Source: Xanthomonas cissicola
GTDB lineage: Bacteria; Pseudomonadota; Gammaproteobacteria; Xanthomonadales; Xanthomonadaceae
DNA: 34,167 nt
NCBI RefSeq assembly: GCF_008801575.1
Contig: NZ_VZPL01000048.1
Location: 1-34,167, forward strand
Direction of reading: 5' to 3'
Positions 7,944 through 19,750 of this stretch are shown piece after piece. How positions within the stretch are numbered: position 1 is the stretch's first letter; each line of letters starts with the position of its first letter. The notes beneath the pieces are model-generated. The model ran no database searches, had not been told where the DNA came from, and saw only the letters and a list, made by a program, of their open reading frames with translations. The position numbers and the translations under genes were made by a program.

Positions 7944-8531
7944 TCAGGCCGCAGCCACGCCCTGCGCGGCGCTGGACCGCGCATGCCGCGTCAGCTCGAT
8001 CAGCGGCAGTGCCCGCTGCACCGCCAGCCTGGCCCGGTCGGCCAGCGCGTCGTTGTGCACGCGGTAGTCCAGAAAGTCGCGGTCGGTTGCGTAGACGCCC
8101 AGCGGCAAGGTGCGTGCCTGGAAGAAGCTGAAAAGCGGGCGTAGCTGGTGGTCGATCACCAACGCATGGCGGTCGCTGCCCCCAGTTGCGGCGAGCAGCA
8201 CGGGGGTATCGATCAAGGCGTCCTGATCGATGAAATCGAAGAAATGCTTGAACAGTCCGGTGAACGAGCCGCGGTAGACCGGCGTTGCCACCACTAACAC
8301 GTCGGCCTGCTCTACCAGGCAGAGCGCCTGCTCCACCGTGCCAGGGACTTGGGTACGCCAGAGCGCGCCAGCGAAGTGCGGTGCCAACGCCCCAATTTCG
8401 ACCAGATGGCGCTCGCACGGTACCTGATCGGCGATCAACTCCAGCAGGTGTTCTGCCAGGGCAACAGCCTTGGAGGGGCGTTGCATCCCGCCGGAAACCG
8501 CGACGACGCGGAGTGGGTGTTTGACAGTCAT
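7944..8531 (-). CDS. msuE: NADPH-dependent FMN reductase (MsuE-like)
   Basis: The 195-residue flavodoxin-fold protein should reduce free FMN with NAD(P)H and release FMNH2 to an oxygen-using partner. Family motifs are VVAVSGGMQRPSKA (phosphate loop, residues about 9-22), DVLVVATPVYRGSFTGLFKHFFDFID (about 78-105) and LLAATGGSDRHAL. I prefer the ATG at 8531 (MTVKHPLRVV) over a TTG at 8540 because the AAGG ribosome site is better spaced. It is first in the run msuE, mesX, mesD (140 and 28 bases apart). No sulfonate monooxygenase (MsuD, SsuD) is nearby, so its partner here is more likely MesX/MesD. That link is inference. Confidence 0.86.
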   Translation of the reverse strand: MTVKHPLRVVAVSGGMQRPSKAVALAEHLLELIADQVPCERHLVEIGALAPHFAGALWRTQVPGTVEQALCLVEQADVLVVATPVYRGSFTGLFKHFFDFIDQDALIDTPVLLAATGGSDRHALVIDHQLRPLFSFFQARTLPLGVYATDRDFLDYRVHNDALADRARLAVQRALPLIELTRHARSSAAQGVAAA

Positions 8532-8667
8532 GCTAGGCAACCTTACGCAGTGGGGACGTCGTGCAGTGCGCCAGGAAGATTGCGGCCCGACCTATCGGCC
8601 GCGCCGTGCGTCCGAACCCGCTCACACAGCAGCGACTGAACAACGAGTCCCGATGCTAGGGCTCGCA

Positions 8668-8723
8668 TTCAATGAAGTAAAATGGTGTTATTTCAACAAT
8701 CCATGAATTCGGATCATTTGAAT
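8668..8723. promoter_or_regulatory. LysR/MetR-type operator cluster in the divergent promoter
   Basis: The AT-rich stretch contains three nested dyads: TTCA-A-TGAA (8668-8676), TTCA-N8-TGAA (8692-8707) and ATTC-N9-GAAT (8707-8723). MetR boxes are written TGAA-N5-TTCA, so the half-sites are the expected ones although orientation and spacing differ. The last dyad overlaps the regulator's own ATG, as in autorepression. Confidence 0.5.
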
Positions 8724-9636
8724 GCTTGAGCGCATCCATCTCACCATCGTCCAGCAGGTCGAGCAGCAAGGCTCGCTGACTGCCGCCGCAGGCGTGTTGA
8801 ATCTGACCCAGTCGGCGCTGAGCCACAGCATGAAGAAGCTGGAACAGCAGCTGGGCACCGACATCTGGTTGCGCGAGGGGCGCAGCCTGCGCCTGACCCA
8901 GGCCGGCCAGTACCTGCTGGCGGTGGCAAACCGGGTGCTACCGCAACTGGACCTGGCTGAAGAGCGGCTGGGGCAGTTTGCCCAAGGCGAGCGCGGTGCG
9001 CTACGCATCGGCATGGAATGCCATCCCTGCTACCAGTGGCTGCTCAAGTTGGTGGCGCCGTATCTGGCCACGTGGCCGGATGTGGATGTGGATGTGAAAC
9101 AGAAGTTCCAGTTCGGCGGCATCGGCGCGTTGTTCGGCTACGAGATCGATCTGCTGGTCACGCCCGACCCGCTGTTCAAGCCAGGACTCAGGTTCGAGCC
9201 GGTGTTCGACTATGAGCAGGTGCTGGTCGTGGCCAAGCGCCATGCGTTGGCGTCGGCGGCCTACGTCAAGCCACAGCAGCTCACACGCGAGGTGCTGATC
9301 AGCTACCCGGTGGATCTTGAGCGCCTGGATATCTACAGCCAATTCCTGTTGCCGGCCGGCGTCACGCCGCGGCGCCACAAGGCCATCGAAACCACCGACA
9401 TCATGATGCAGATGGTGGCCAGCGGCCGCGGCGTGGCCGCCATGCCGCGCTGGCTGGTCGAGGAATATGCGGCCAGAATGGACGTGGTGCCGGTGCGGCT
9501 GGGTGCGCGCGGCATCCCCAAGCAGATCTATCTGGGCGCGCGCGAGGCGGACATCGCAATCGATTACCTGCGCGCCTTCATCGAACTGGCGCGTGCGCCG
9601 GCCAATGCCACTGCCTATCCGCAAGGACCCCACTGA
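8722..9636 (+). CDS. MetR-like LysR-family regulator of the mesD module
   Basis: The 304-residue product has an N-terminal helix-turn-helix (residues about 4-62: [27 protein letters not shown]) and a LysR substrate-binding domain. Several blocks resemble Met[11 protein letters not shown] near 94, [15 protein letters not shown] near 130 and [20 protein letters not shown] near 225. MetR senses homocysteine and activates metE, so a methionine role fits the divergent msuE-mesX-mesD operon. The ATG at 8722 puts the helix-turn-helix at the usual distance from the start. Its stop overlaps the queH start (TGATG at 9634-9638), so queH is probably translated from the same message. Confidence 0.87.
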   Translation: MLERIHLTIVQQVEQQGSLTAAAGVLNLTQSALSHSMKKLEQQLGTDIWLREGRSLRLTQAGQYLLAVANRVLPQLDLAEERLGQFAQGERGALRIGMECHPCYQWLLKLVAPYLATWPDVDVDVKQKFQFGGIGALFGYEIDLLVTPDPLFKPGLRFEPVFDYEQVLVVAKRHALASAAYVKPQQLTREVLISYPVDLERLDIYSQFLLPAGVTPRRHKAIETTDIMMQMVASGRGVAAMPRWLVEEYAARMDVVPVRLGARGIPKQIYLGAREADIAIDYLRAFIELARAPANATAYPQGPH

Positions 9637-10291
9637 TGGACGCCACTGCCCAACGCATGCCACTTCCACTGCCTGACGGCCACGCCAAGGTCTTGCTGCA
9701 TTCGTGCTGCGCGCCGTGCTCTGGCGAGGTCATGGAGGCGATGCTGGCCTCCGGCATCGACTACACCATCTTTTTCTACAATCCCAACATTCATCCGCGC
9801 AAGGAATACGAGTTGCGCAAGGACGAAAACGTGCGTTTTGCCGAACAGTTCGGCGTGCCCTTCATCGACGCCGACTACGATCGGGACAACTGGTTCGAGC
9901 GGGCACGCGGGATGGAAAACGAACCTGAGCGCGGCGTGCGTTGCACCATGTGCTTCGACATGCGCTTCGAACGCACCGCGCTGTATGCCCACGAGCACGG
10001 TTTTCCGGTGATCACCAGTTCGCTGGGTATCTCGCGCTGGAAGAACATGCAGCAAATCAACGACTGCGGCATGCGCGCTGCGGCCAAGTATCCCGGCTTG
10101 ATGTATTGGAGTACAACTGGCGCAAGGGTGGTGGCGCCTCGCGCATGATTCAGATCAGCAAGCGCGAGAACTTCTATCAACAGGAATACTGCGGTTGCGT
10201 CTATTCCCTGCGCGATACCAATCGGCATCGTGTGGACAGCGGTCGCAAGCGCATTCAACTCGGCGTGAAGTTCTATGGCGATGACGAGTAG
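9636..10291 (+). pseudogene. queH: Epoxyqueuosine reductase QueH, frameshifted near residue 158
   Basis: QueH reduces epoxyqueuosine to queuosine in tRNA using an iron-sulfur cluster. The start [11 protein letters not shown] leads to [12 protein letters not shown] (Cys24, 25, 28) and [10 protein letters not shown] (Cys103, 106), both family cysteine motifs. The frame is good to Trp158 at 10107-10109; it then reads [12 protein letters not shown] and stops at 10148. In the +2 frame from 10109 the expected family tail follows: [40 protein letters not shown], ending at 10291. Losing one G from a TGGG run explains this exactly. The lost part carries the conserved YCGC motif, so the truncated protein is probably inactive. 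It could also be a sequencing error. Confidence 0.85.
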
Positions 10292-10370
10292 CAAGACTGA
10301 GCCTTCGCCAGTTCAGCGGCGACCACACGTGAATTTGGGGCTCCTCCCGCTCGATCAGCGCGTCGTGGCG

Positions 10371-11300
10371 ATGTCACCCGATCATCATGACAAGACCGCA
10401 AGACCCGTGATTCCTGCAGACATGCCGAGCGGTGCCAGCACCATTACCGACACCTATTCGCTGGAGGTCAGCGTCAAGGACATCGGCGCGCTGACCAATG
10501 CGGCGCCGCGCATCCTGCCTGGCTCGGACATGTTCATTCCCTACTTGCCAGGCCAAACCGAGGCTGCGCGGCTGGCCGCAGCACAGAGGGTGCGTCGCCT
10601 TGGTTTCGAACCCGTGCCACATCTTTCCGCGCGTCGCATCGGCTCGCTCGAGGAACTGCAGGCAGTTGTCGCGCGCCTGGTCGGTGAGGCCGACGTCACC
10701 CGCTGCCTGGTGATCGCAGGTGATCCATCCACTCCGAAGGGACCGTTTGCCGACAGCGTGTCGCTGATCGAGACGGGTGTGTTCGAACGCTCAGGCATCC
10801 GCACCATCGGCGTGGCGGGTCATCCGGAGGGACATCCGATCATGCGCACGACAGAACAATGGGACGTGCTGGAACGCAAATGTCGCAGCATTCAGGAGCG
10901 CGGCATGGCGCCCCTGATCGTGACGCAGTTCGGGTTCGATGCCGACATCGTCATGACATGGCTGGAAGCGCTGCGCGCGCGCGGCATGACGCATCCGGTG
11001 CGGGTGGGCGTGCCCGGTCCTGCCAGTGTCGCCGTACTCGCACGCTATGCGGCAAGCTGCGGGGTCGGCGCCTGCGCGTCGGTGCTCTCAAACTATGGCA
11101 TCTCCATTGGCAAGCTATTCGGCAACGCAGGGCCGGATCGCTTTGTCGATCGCCTCGTCAGCCGCCTGACGGAAGCGCATGGAGATGTCCGCTTGCACCT
11201 CTTCCCGTTCGGCGGCATCGCCCAGTCTGTGGAGTGGGTTGCGCACTATCGCTCGTGCGAGGCGTCGCAGGATCGGGTTAGCTCCGTGGCCGCGGATTAG
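10371..11300 (+). CDS. Short methylenetetrahydrofolate reductase-like protein (MetF fold)
   Basis: The roughly 309-residue protein has the TIM-barrel MTHFR fold but is distant from E. coli MetF. Visible blocks are YSLEVSVKD, DMFIPYLPGQTEAARLAAAQRVRRLGFEPVPHLSARR (a basic His/Arg motif), CLVIAGDPSTPKGPF, GVAGHPEGHP, PLIVTQFGFDADIVM and VGVPGPASVAVL. These correspond to the substrate and FAD loops of the family. The start is uncertain: ATG at 10371, in-frame ATGs at 10275 (overlapping the queH tail) and 10422 are all possible. Related short MTHFRs elsewhere recycle methyl-folate in demethylation pathways. Closeness to the methionine module suggests one-carbon metabolism. No partner such as a methyltransferase follows it. 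Confidence 0.8.
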   Translation: MSPDHHDKTARPVIPADMPSGASTITDTYSLEVSVKDIGALTNAAPRILPGSDMFIPYLPGQTEAARLAAAQRVRRLGFEPVPHLSARRIGSLEELQAVVARLVGEADVTRCLVIAGDPSTPKGPFADSVSLIETGVFERSGIRTIGVAGHPEGHPIMRTTEQWDVLERKCRSIQERGMAPLIVTQFGFDADIVMTWLEALRARGMTHPVRVGVPGPASVAVLARYAASCGVGACASVLSNYGISIGKLFGNAGPDRFVDRLVSRLTEAHGDVRLHLFPFGGIAQSVEWVAHYRSCEASQDRVSSVAAD

Positions 11301-11724
11301 GCGTCAAGACAAACGTGTCTGTGTGCCAGTCAACGTGGGCTTGAGGCGGTCACACCGCTACTGATCGGGCGATGGGTCCGTGGCGATGCTGGCCGGGACG
11401 AGAGCGGCTGAATGCGCTGCGTCCCATGCTGGTCAAGGCAATCTGGCCGCTACAGCGGCAGTGCACGAGATTGAAGGGGAATTCGGTCTTCATCGCTGCA
11501 TGCTTTTCCCTGCGACAACGCCGCGTCCGCGACCCTGATCGCACTCGGTGTCGTTTACTTTCTAGCGACATGCACGCAGCGCCGTGAGTGTTGCAGTGCA
11601 CAGCAGACCTGTCACAAGAGCGCGGTATAACCATCCACGAATCGCGGCGAGGGGGGCGCTGCATCCGATGTCGTTGCCGTGCGCGATGGCATCGCTTCTG
11701 CAATGCTCACGGAGAGATCTTGCC
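11301..11724. other. 424-base gap; only a ribosome site recognised
   Basis: I see no credible gene here. An open frame continues upstream from the hydrolase, but its residues are Arg/Cys-rich and come before a clear signal peptide. GGAGAG at 11711-11716 is the hydrolase ribosome site. The promoter is presumably somewhere in 11450-11700, but I cannot place it. Confidence 0.5.
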
Positions 11725-13683
11725 ATGCCGAAGCCGTCGCTGTTGTCGCTGTTGTGCTCCCTCTCACTGCTCTCTGCACCGCTTGCGGCAGCCGAGTTGC
11801 AGCCCAAGCAATTGGCTGGCCCACCGGAGGAGTTCGCGCAGATGCGTGCGCCAGATCCGGCCGAGTCGGCGATTTTGTCCAAGAGTGCGTTGCTGCCGGT
11901 GGAACTGGCACCGGCCGGTCAATCCGCGCGCTGGCAAGGCAGCTTGCCGGTGGAAAACGGGCACCTGCGCTTCATGGTGCTGTCCGGCGATCAGGCCTGG
12001 GATGCAGCAGTGGCTGCGCCTCAGCTTGCCGGCGCACGCGCCACGGCGGTGGCGACACCGCTGCACGCGCAGCGCACGCTGCTGGGCACCGCCGAGCACG
12101 GCACCAGCGGCATGCGCTACGCCGTGGAGTCGGCGCGCAACGGCGCATGGTCGTTGACGCTGCAGTCGTCCTCGCCGGTGGCGCAGCGCGGCTACGTGCT
12201 GATGGAAGGCGATCCGCGCACGCAGCTTGCTTCGTACCTGCGCACGCGTCAGCAGCAGGTTGGCCAATCGCTCACGCTCAACGCGCTGCTGAGCGGCAAC
12301 GATGCACGCGGCGCCACGCTGCTGACCGCACAAGCCGGAACGATCGACCAGGCAAGCCTGCGCGTGATCGACCCGCAAGGCGGTGTGCGCAGCCTGCCGA
12401 TGGCCGATGACGGCAAGCACGGCGATGGCGCCGCTGGCGATGGCGTGTACGGCGGCACGTTCCAACCGACCAGCGAGGGCACCTGGATTGCGCAGGTCAT
12501 CGTGCATGGGCATGACCAGGCTGGCCAGCCGTTCGTGCGGACCAGCGAGCACGTGGTGCCGGTGGTGGATACGTCGCTGCGCCTGCTCGGCAATGCCCTG
12601 GGCGCACGCGCTGCCGAGGGCACGCGACTGACGATTGCGCTACCGGTCGCTGCACGTGGCAACGCACCGTCGCATTACAGGGTGTTCGGCCAGGTCTGGG
12701 GCACCGATGCCAAGGGCAAGGACGTACCGGTGGCCTGGATCGGCGGCATGCTGACGCCGCAGCAAGGCCAGCTGCCCCTGAGCCTGGACGAACGCTGGAT
12801 TGCGCGTGCCGGTGCGCGGGCACCGTTCACGCTGCGCAGCCTGCGCATCGAAGACCCGGACCATTACATTCCGCTGGTGCAGGCCGGCGCGCTGCCGTTG
12901 CAAGTGCCTGCGCTACGCCGCGCCAGTGTCGCCCGCGCCAGCACGGCGATCGACGAGAGCATGCGCATGGGCCCCCGCCCCACTGCACTGGCTTCCGCGA
13001 TGGCGACGGCACAGCCTCAGGCCGCCGGCTCGCAATTGGTGCTGGTGCACGGCTATTGCTCCAACGGTGTGTGGCCGCAGGCGCAATTCACCAATGCCTC
13101 GACCTTCCTGGATGCCAAGCAGAACCGCAGCAACGACCAGTTTGCGCAGCGACTTGCCCAGTTCGCCAGCCAATGGTCGTCGTTCTCTACGGTGGCGCAC
13201 AGCCAGGGCGGCATGGCTGCGCTGCACCTGTATACCTACTATTGGAGCGGGCTGGATAACGCCACCGGTGGGCGGGTGATGCAGTCGGTGGGCACGCCGT
13301 ATCAAGGTACCAATCTGTCTGGGGTGCTGGCCGCGGTGGGTTCCTGGTTCGGCGTGGGCTGCGGCACCAATAGCGACATGACCTACGACGGCGCCAAGGC
13401 CTGGCTGGCCGGCATTCCGGCCGATGCACGCGCCAAGGTCAACTACTACACCACCTCGTTCGCCAAGACCAACTGGTACACCAACGATTACTGCAACGCT
13501 GCCTCGGATCTGGTGTTGAACGACCCGGAAGACGGCACGGTGGAGCAGGTCAATGCGCAGCTGCCGGGTGGCGTGAATCGCGGCCACACCACCGGCCAAT
13601 GCCACACCACCGGCATGCGCGACCCGGCGCAGTATCTGGATGCCAACCGCAATGCAGTGATGAATGCGAATGCGGCGAGGTAA
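11725..13683 (+). CDS. Secreted alpha/beta hydrolase with choice-of-anchor X-like domain
   Basis: The 652-residue exported protein begins MPKPSLLSLLCSLSLLSAPLAAAEL, a signal peptide cut near residue 22, preceded by GGAGAG at ideal spacing. The middle carries a calcium-loop-like motif ADDGKHGDGAAGDGVYGG (about 229-246), as in choice-of-anchor X beta domains. The C-terminal third is a lipase-type hydrolase: LVLVHGYCSNGVWP (about 438-451), nucleophile Ser493 in VAHSQGGMAAL, and a late His in the GHTTGQCHTTG region. Several Cys could form disulfides, which fits an exported enzyme. It resembles proteins named conditioned medium factor in related bacteria. The substrate is unknown. Type II secretion to the plant apoplast is a reasonable guess. 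Confidence 0.83.
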   Translation: MPKPSLLSLLCSLSLLSAPLAAAELQPKQLAGPPEEFAQMRAPDPAESAILSKSALLPVELAPAGQSARWQGSLPVENGHLRFMVLSGDQAWDAAVAAPQLAGARATAVATPLHAQRTLLGTAEHGTSGMRYAVESARNGAWSLTLQSSSPVAQRGYVLMEGDPRTQLASYLRTRQQQVGQSLTLNALLSGNDARGATLLTAQAGTIDQASLRVIDPQGGVRSLPMADDGKHGDGAAGDGVYGGTFQPTSEGTWIAQVIVHGHDQAGQPFVRTSEHVVPVVDTSLRLLGNALGARAAEGTRLTIALPVAARGNAPSHYRVFGQVWGTDAKGKDVPVAWIGGMLTPQQGQLPLSLDERWIARAGARAPFTLRSLRIEDPDHYIPLVQAGALPLQVPALRRASVARASTAIDESMRMGPRPTALASAMATAQPQAAGSQLVLVHGYCSNGVWPQAQFTNASTFLDAKQNRSNDQFAQRLAQFASQWSSFSTVAHSQGGMAALHLYTYYWSGLDNATGGRVMQSVGTPYQGTNLSGVLAAVGSWFGVGCGTNSDMTYDGAKAWLAGIPADARAKVNYYTTSFAKTNWYTNDYCNAASDLVLNDPEDGTVEQVNAQLPGGVNRGHTTGQCHTTGMRDPAQYLDANRNAVMNANAAR

Positions 13684-13701
13684 GGCGGGTTGACCTGCGG
13701 T

Positions 13702-13731
13702 GCGATGGCCGGGGCGTGCGCCGGCCATCGC
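13702..13731. terminator. Bidirectional hairpin between convergent genes
   Basis: GCGATGGCCGG (13702-13712) and CCGGCCATCGC (13721-13731) form a perfect 11-base stem with an eight-base loop. It sits in the middle of the 61 bases between the stops of the hydrolase and the efflux outer-membrane gene. There is no T tract, but position and strength suggest it ends or protects both transcripts. Confidence 0.6.
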
Positions 13732-13744
13732 GTTGCAACCGGCG

Positions 13745-15207
13745 CTAGCGCTGCAGGGCTGGCGCCGGGCCTTGGGTTGATGCCACGGCCGATTGTGCAT
13801 CGGCGCCACCACCCAGCACCTTGTACAAGGTCACCCGATTGTTCGCCTCGGTCAGCCGCAAGCTGATCAGTGTCTGTTGTGCGCTGTAGAGCGTGCGCTG
13901 CGCATCCAGCGCCACCAGGTAACTGTCCACGCCATTGCGATAGCGCGCATCCGATAGGCTGAAGCTGCGTTGTGCGGCGTCCACCATTGCCTGTTGCGCA
14001 TGCATCCGTTCTTCAAGCTGCGTGCGTTCGGCGAGTGCATCGGCCACTTCACTGAAGGCGGTCTGGATCGCCAATTCGTACTGCGCAATGGTGATGTCCT
14101 TTTGCAACGTGGCCACATCCAGTTCGGCCTTCAACGCGCCGGCACGGAAGATCGGCACGCTCACGCTGGGCGAGAACGACCACGTATGGTCGCCATCGAA
14201 CAGGCTGGATAACGCATCGCTGCCGCGCCCGGCATTGGCGGTCAACGAGATGGTGGGGAAGAAGGCCGCACGTGCCGCGCCGATATCTGCATTGGCGGCC
14301 TTGAGCGTGTGTTCGGCCGACAGCACGTCCGGGCGCTGCAACAACACCCGCGATTCCAGCTGTGCAGGCAACGGCGCAAGCGCCACGCCTGTCTCGATCG
14401 CATCGCTGGCAGGCAACAACGCAACCGGCACCGACGTGCCCACCACCAGATTCAAGGCGTTGCGCGACTGCGCCAGCTGGGTGGCATAGTTGGCCACGTC
14501 AGCGCGCGCGCTTTCCACGCTGGTCTGGATCTGCGCCAGATCCAGACCGGAGACGATGCCGTTGTCGTGCTGCAGCTCGGTCAGACGCAGCGTCTTGCGT
14601 TGGCTGTCCAGGGTCTGCTGCGCGAGCGCCAGGCGCTGTTGATCGGCAGCCACGGTCAACCAGTCGTTGGCCACTTCAGCCACCAGGCTCAGACGCGTGC
14701 TGCGCTGGGTTTGCTCACTGGCGAGATAGCTTTCCAGGGCCTCGTTCTTGAGGCTGCGGATGCGACCGAACAGATCCAGCTCCCAGCTGCTGATGCCCAC
14801 CTCGCCGCTGGCGCTGCGGATGACCTGCGCCGCGCCGGTGAAACTGGTCGCTGCCGCGGCGCGCTGCGCGGTGTGCGAGACGGTGGCATCGACGGAGGGA
14901 AACAGGTTCGCACGTTGAATGCGGTACTGCGCGCGTGCCTGCTCGATATTGAGTAATGCTACGCGCAGGTCGCGGTTGTTGTCCAGCGCCAGCGCGACCA
15001 CCTGCTGCAGACGCGCATCGGTCACCACCTGCCGCCAATCCAGAGCGGCTGCATTCGGCGTGCCGGTATCCGCGTTGCCGGTGCTGCCGGTGCTGCCGAT
15101 CACGCTGGGCACCGGCGCATCCGGGCGTGCGTAACGCGGCGCCATGCTGACGCAGCCACTCAAGGCGATGGCGCAGGCCGCTGCCACACTTGCAACGCCG
15201 CAGCGCA

Positions 15208-15208
<1 letters not shown>
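13745..15208 (-). CDS. RND efflux outer-membrane lipoprotein (NodT/OprM family)
   Basis: The 487-residue protein is the TolC-like outer-membrane channel of the tripartite pump encoded with it. The start MRCGVASVAAACAIALSGC has a lipobox with Cys19. The body shows the two-repeat coiled-coil pattern of the family: LNIEQARAQYRIQRANLFPSV, SSWELDLFGRIRSL, RPDVLSAEHTLKAANADIGAARAAFFPTISLTA and LSDARYRNGVDSYLVALDAQRTL. I use the ATG at 15208, which overlaps the pump gene stop (TGATG), so the two are translationally coupled; a GTG one codon earlier is possible. It is last of three genes in the operon. Confidence 0.94.
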
Positions 15209-18357
<3,149 letters not shown>

Positions 18358-18366
18358 GGCGGTTCC

Positions 18367-19590
18367 TCAGTCGGCCTTCGGCGCCGCCGCAGCGGCGCCC
18401 TGCGTGGATGGCGACGCGTTGGCGGCCGTGCCGGCCGCAGCGTTCTGGCTCACGTCCACGGCCTTGACCTCGGCACCGACCGACGCCTTCTGCAAGCCCT
18501 GCACGATGACCTTGTCGCCAGCCTTCAATCCCTGGCGCACCACCCACTTGTCGCCGATCGCATCGCCGGTGGTCAGCACCCGCTGCGCGACCTTGTTGTC
18601 GCTGCCGACCACCAGCGCCACCGCCTGGCCCTTGCTGTTGCGGCTGATCGCCTGCTGCGGCACCAGGATGGTCTGCTCGTCCACGGCCATCGACAGTTTC
18701 GCGGTGACATACATGCCCGGCAGCAACAGGCGCTCGGGATTGGGCACCACCGCGCGCAGCTTGACGGTGCCGGTGGCGGTATCGACCGCGGCATCCACCA
18801 CCTCCAACGTGCCGCTGTGTGCATAGGTGCTGCCGTCCTCCAGTTGCAGCGTCACCTCGGCCTTGCCGTCCACCGCCTTGAGCTGGCCGGCGTCGAGCTG
18901 GCGGCGCAACTGCAGCAGCTGTGCGCTGGACTGGGTCACGTCCACATAGATCGGGTCGAGTTGATTGATGGTGGCCAGCACCTCGCTCTGGCCGGCACTG
19001 ACCAGCGCGCCCGACGTGTAGCTGGAGGTGCCGATGCGGCCGGACACCGGCGCGGTGATGCGGGTGTAGTCGAGATTGATGCGCGCGGTCTGCAACGACG
19101 CCTTGGCCGCGACCACCGCCGCCTCGTTCGAGCGCAGCGTGGCCAACGCATCGTCGCCGTCCTGCTTGCTGACCGCATCCAGCCCGACCAGGGTCTGGTA
19201 GCGCTGCGCCTTGGGTCTGGCCGACAACACCGCCGCCTCGGCTTGCGCCAGATCGCCCTTGGCGGTGTCGTACGCGGCCTGGTAGCTGGCCGGATCGATT
19301 TCATACAGCACCTGCCCGGCCTGGACGTCCTGGCCCTCGGTGAACAGCCGCTTGCGCACAATGCCGCCGACCTGCGGGCGCACGTCCGAGGTGACATAGG
19401 CCACGGTGCGGCCGGACAAGGTCTGGTCCACGGCCAGCCGCTGCACCTTCAGCGTCTGCACACCGACCTGCGTCTGCGGCATCTGCGGCGGCTGCCTGGA
19501 GGAACACGCGGCCATGAGCGTGGTCACGGCGGCGGGCAACAGCCAGCGCAGGGACGCAGTGCGAAAACGATGGGCGGCGACGGGCAGCAT
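18367..19590 (-). CDS. acrA: RND efflux periplasmic adaptor lipoprotein (AcrA/MexA/SmeD type)
   Basis: The 407-residue adaptor links the inner-membrane pump and the outer-membrane channel. The N-terminus has a basic region, a hydrophobic core and the lipobox LMAAC with Cys29. Domains in order: barrel-sandwich half (VRPQVGGIVRKRLFTEGQDVQAGQVLYEIDPASYQAAYDTAK), helical hairpin (about 95-165), second lipoyl half (ARINLDYTRITAPVSGRIG), beta barrel (GSTYAHSGTLEVVDAAVDTATGTVKLRAVVPNPERLLLPGMYV) and membrane-proximal domain. The C-terminus is an Ala-rich tail (AAAGTAANASPSTQG) of no known role. It is the first gene of the operon, and its promoter must lie in the 160 bases shared with the histidine kinase gene. 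Confidence 0.95.
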   Translation of the reverse strand: MLPVAAHRFRTASLRWLLPAAVTTLMAACSSRQPPQMPQTQVGVQTLKVQRLAVDQTLSGRTVAYVTSDVRPQVGGIVRKRLFTEGQDVQAGQVLYEIDPASYQAAYDTAKGDLAQAEAAVLSARPKAQRYQTLVGLDAVSKQDGDDALATLRSNEAAVVAAKASLQTARINLDYTRITAPVSGRIGTSSYTSGALVSAGQSEVLATINQLDPIYVDVTQSSAQLLQLRRQLDAGQLKAVDGKAEVTLQLEDGSTYAHSGTLEVVDAAVDTATGTVKLRAVVPNPERLLLPGMYVTAKLSMAVDEQTILVPQQAISRNSKGQAVALVVGSDNKVAQRVLTTGDAIGDKWVVRQGLKAGDKVIVQGLQKASVGAEVKAVDVSQNAAAGTAANASPSTQGAAAAAPKAD

Positions 19591-19750
19591 GCGGCGAACT
19601 CACGGTTTATCCGAATGTGGCCACGCTACGGCGCGAATGTGCAGCAAATTTGGAGATTGCCGGCGGCGGCATGAACGCGCTTGATTTCCACTGCCGCGAC
19701 CCGGCTAATACGCAGCAGCTGCGGTTACCGCGCTTCGCATCACCTCTTCG
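19591..19750. promoter_or_regulatory. Shared divergent promoter region of the efflux operon and baeSR
   Basis: These 160 bases must hold both promoters and probably the response-regulator site. A TTGATT (19681-19686) and TAATAC (19706-19711) could serve baeSR, though the 19-base spacing is long. No exact match to the E. coli BaeR box is visible. An AT-rich patch lies at 19645-19662. Confidence 0.4.

Noticed and set aside
19591..19750. BaeR consensus box in the divergent promoter
   Set aside because: Only partial resemblance (AATCTCCAAATTT on the minus strand); not close enough to call.
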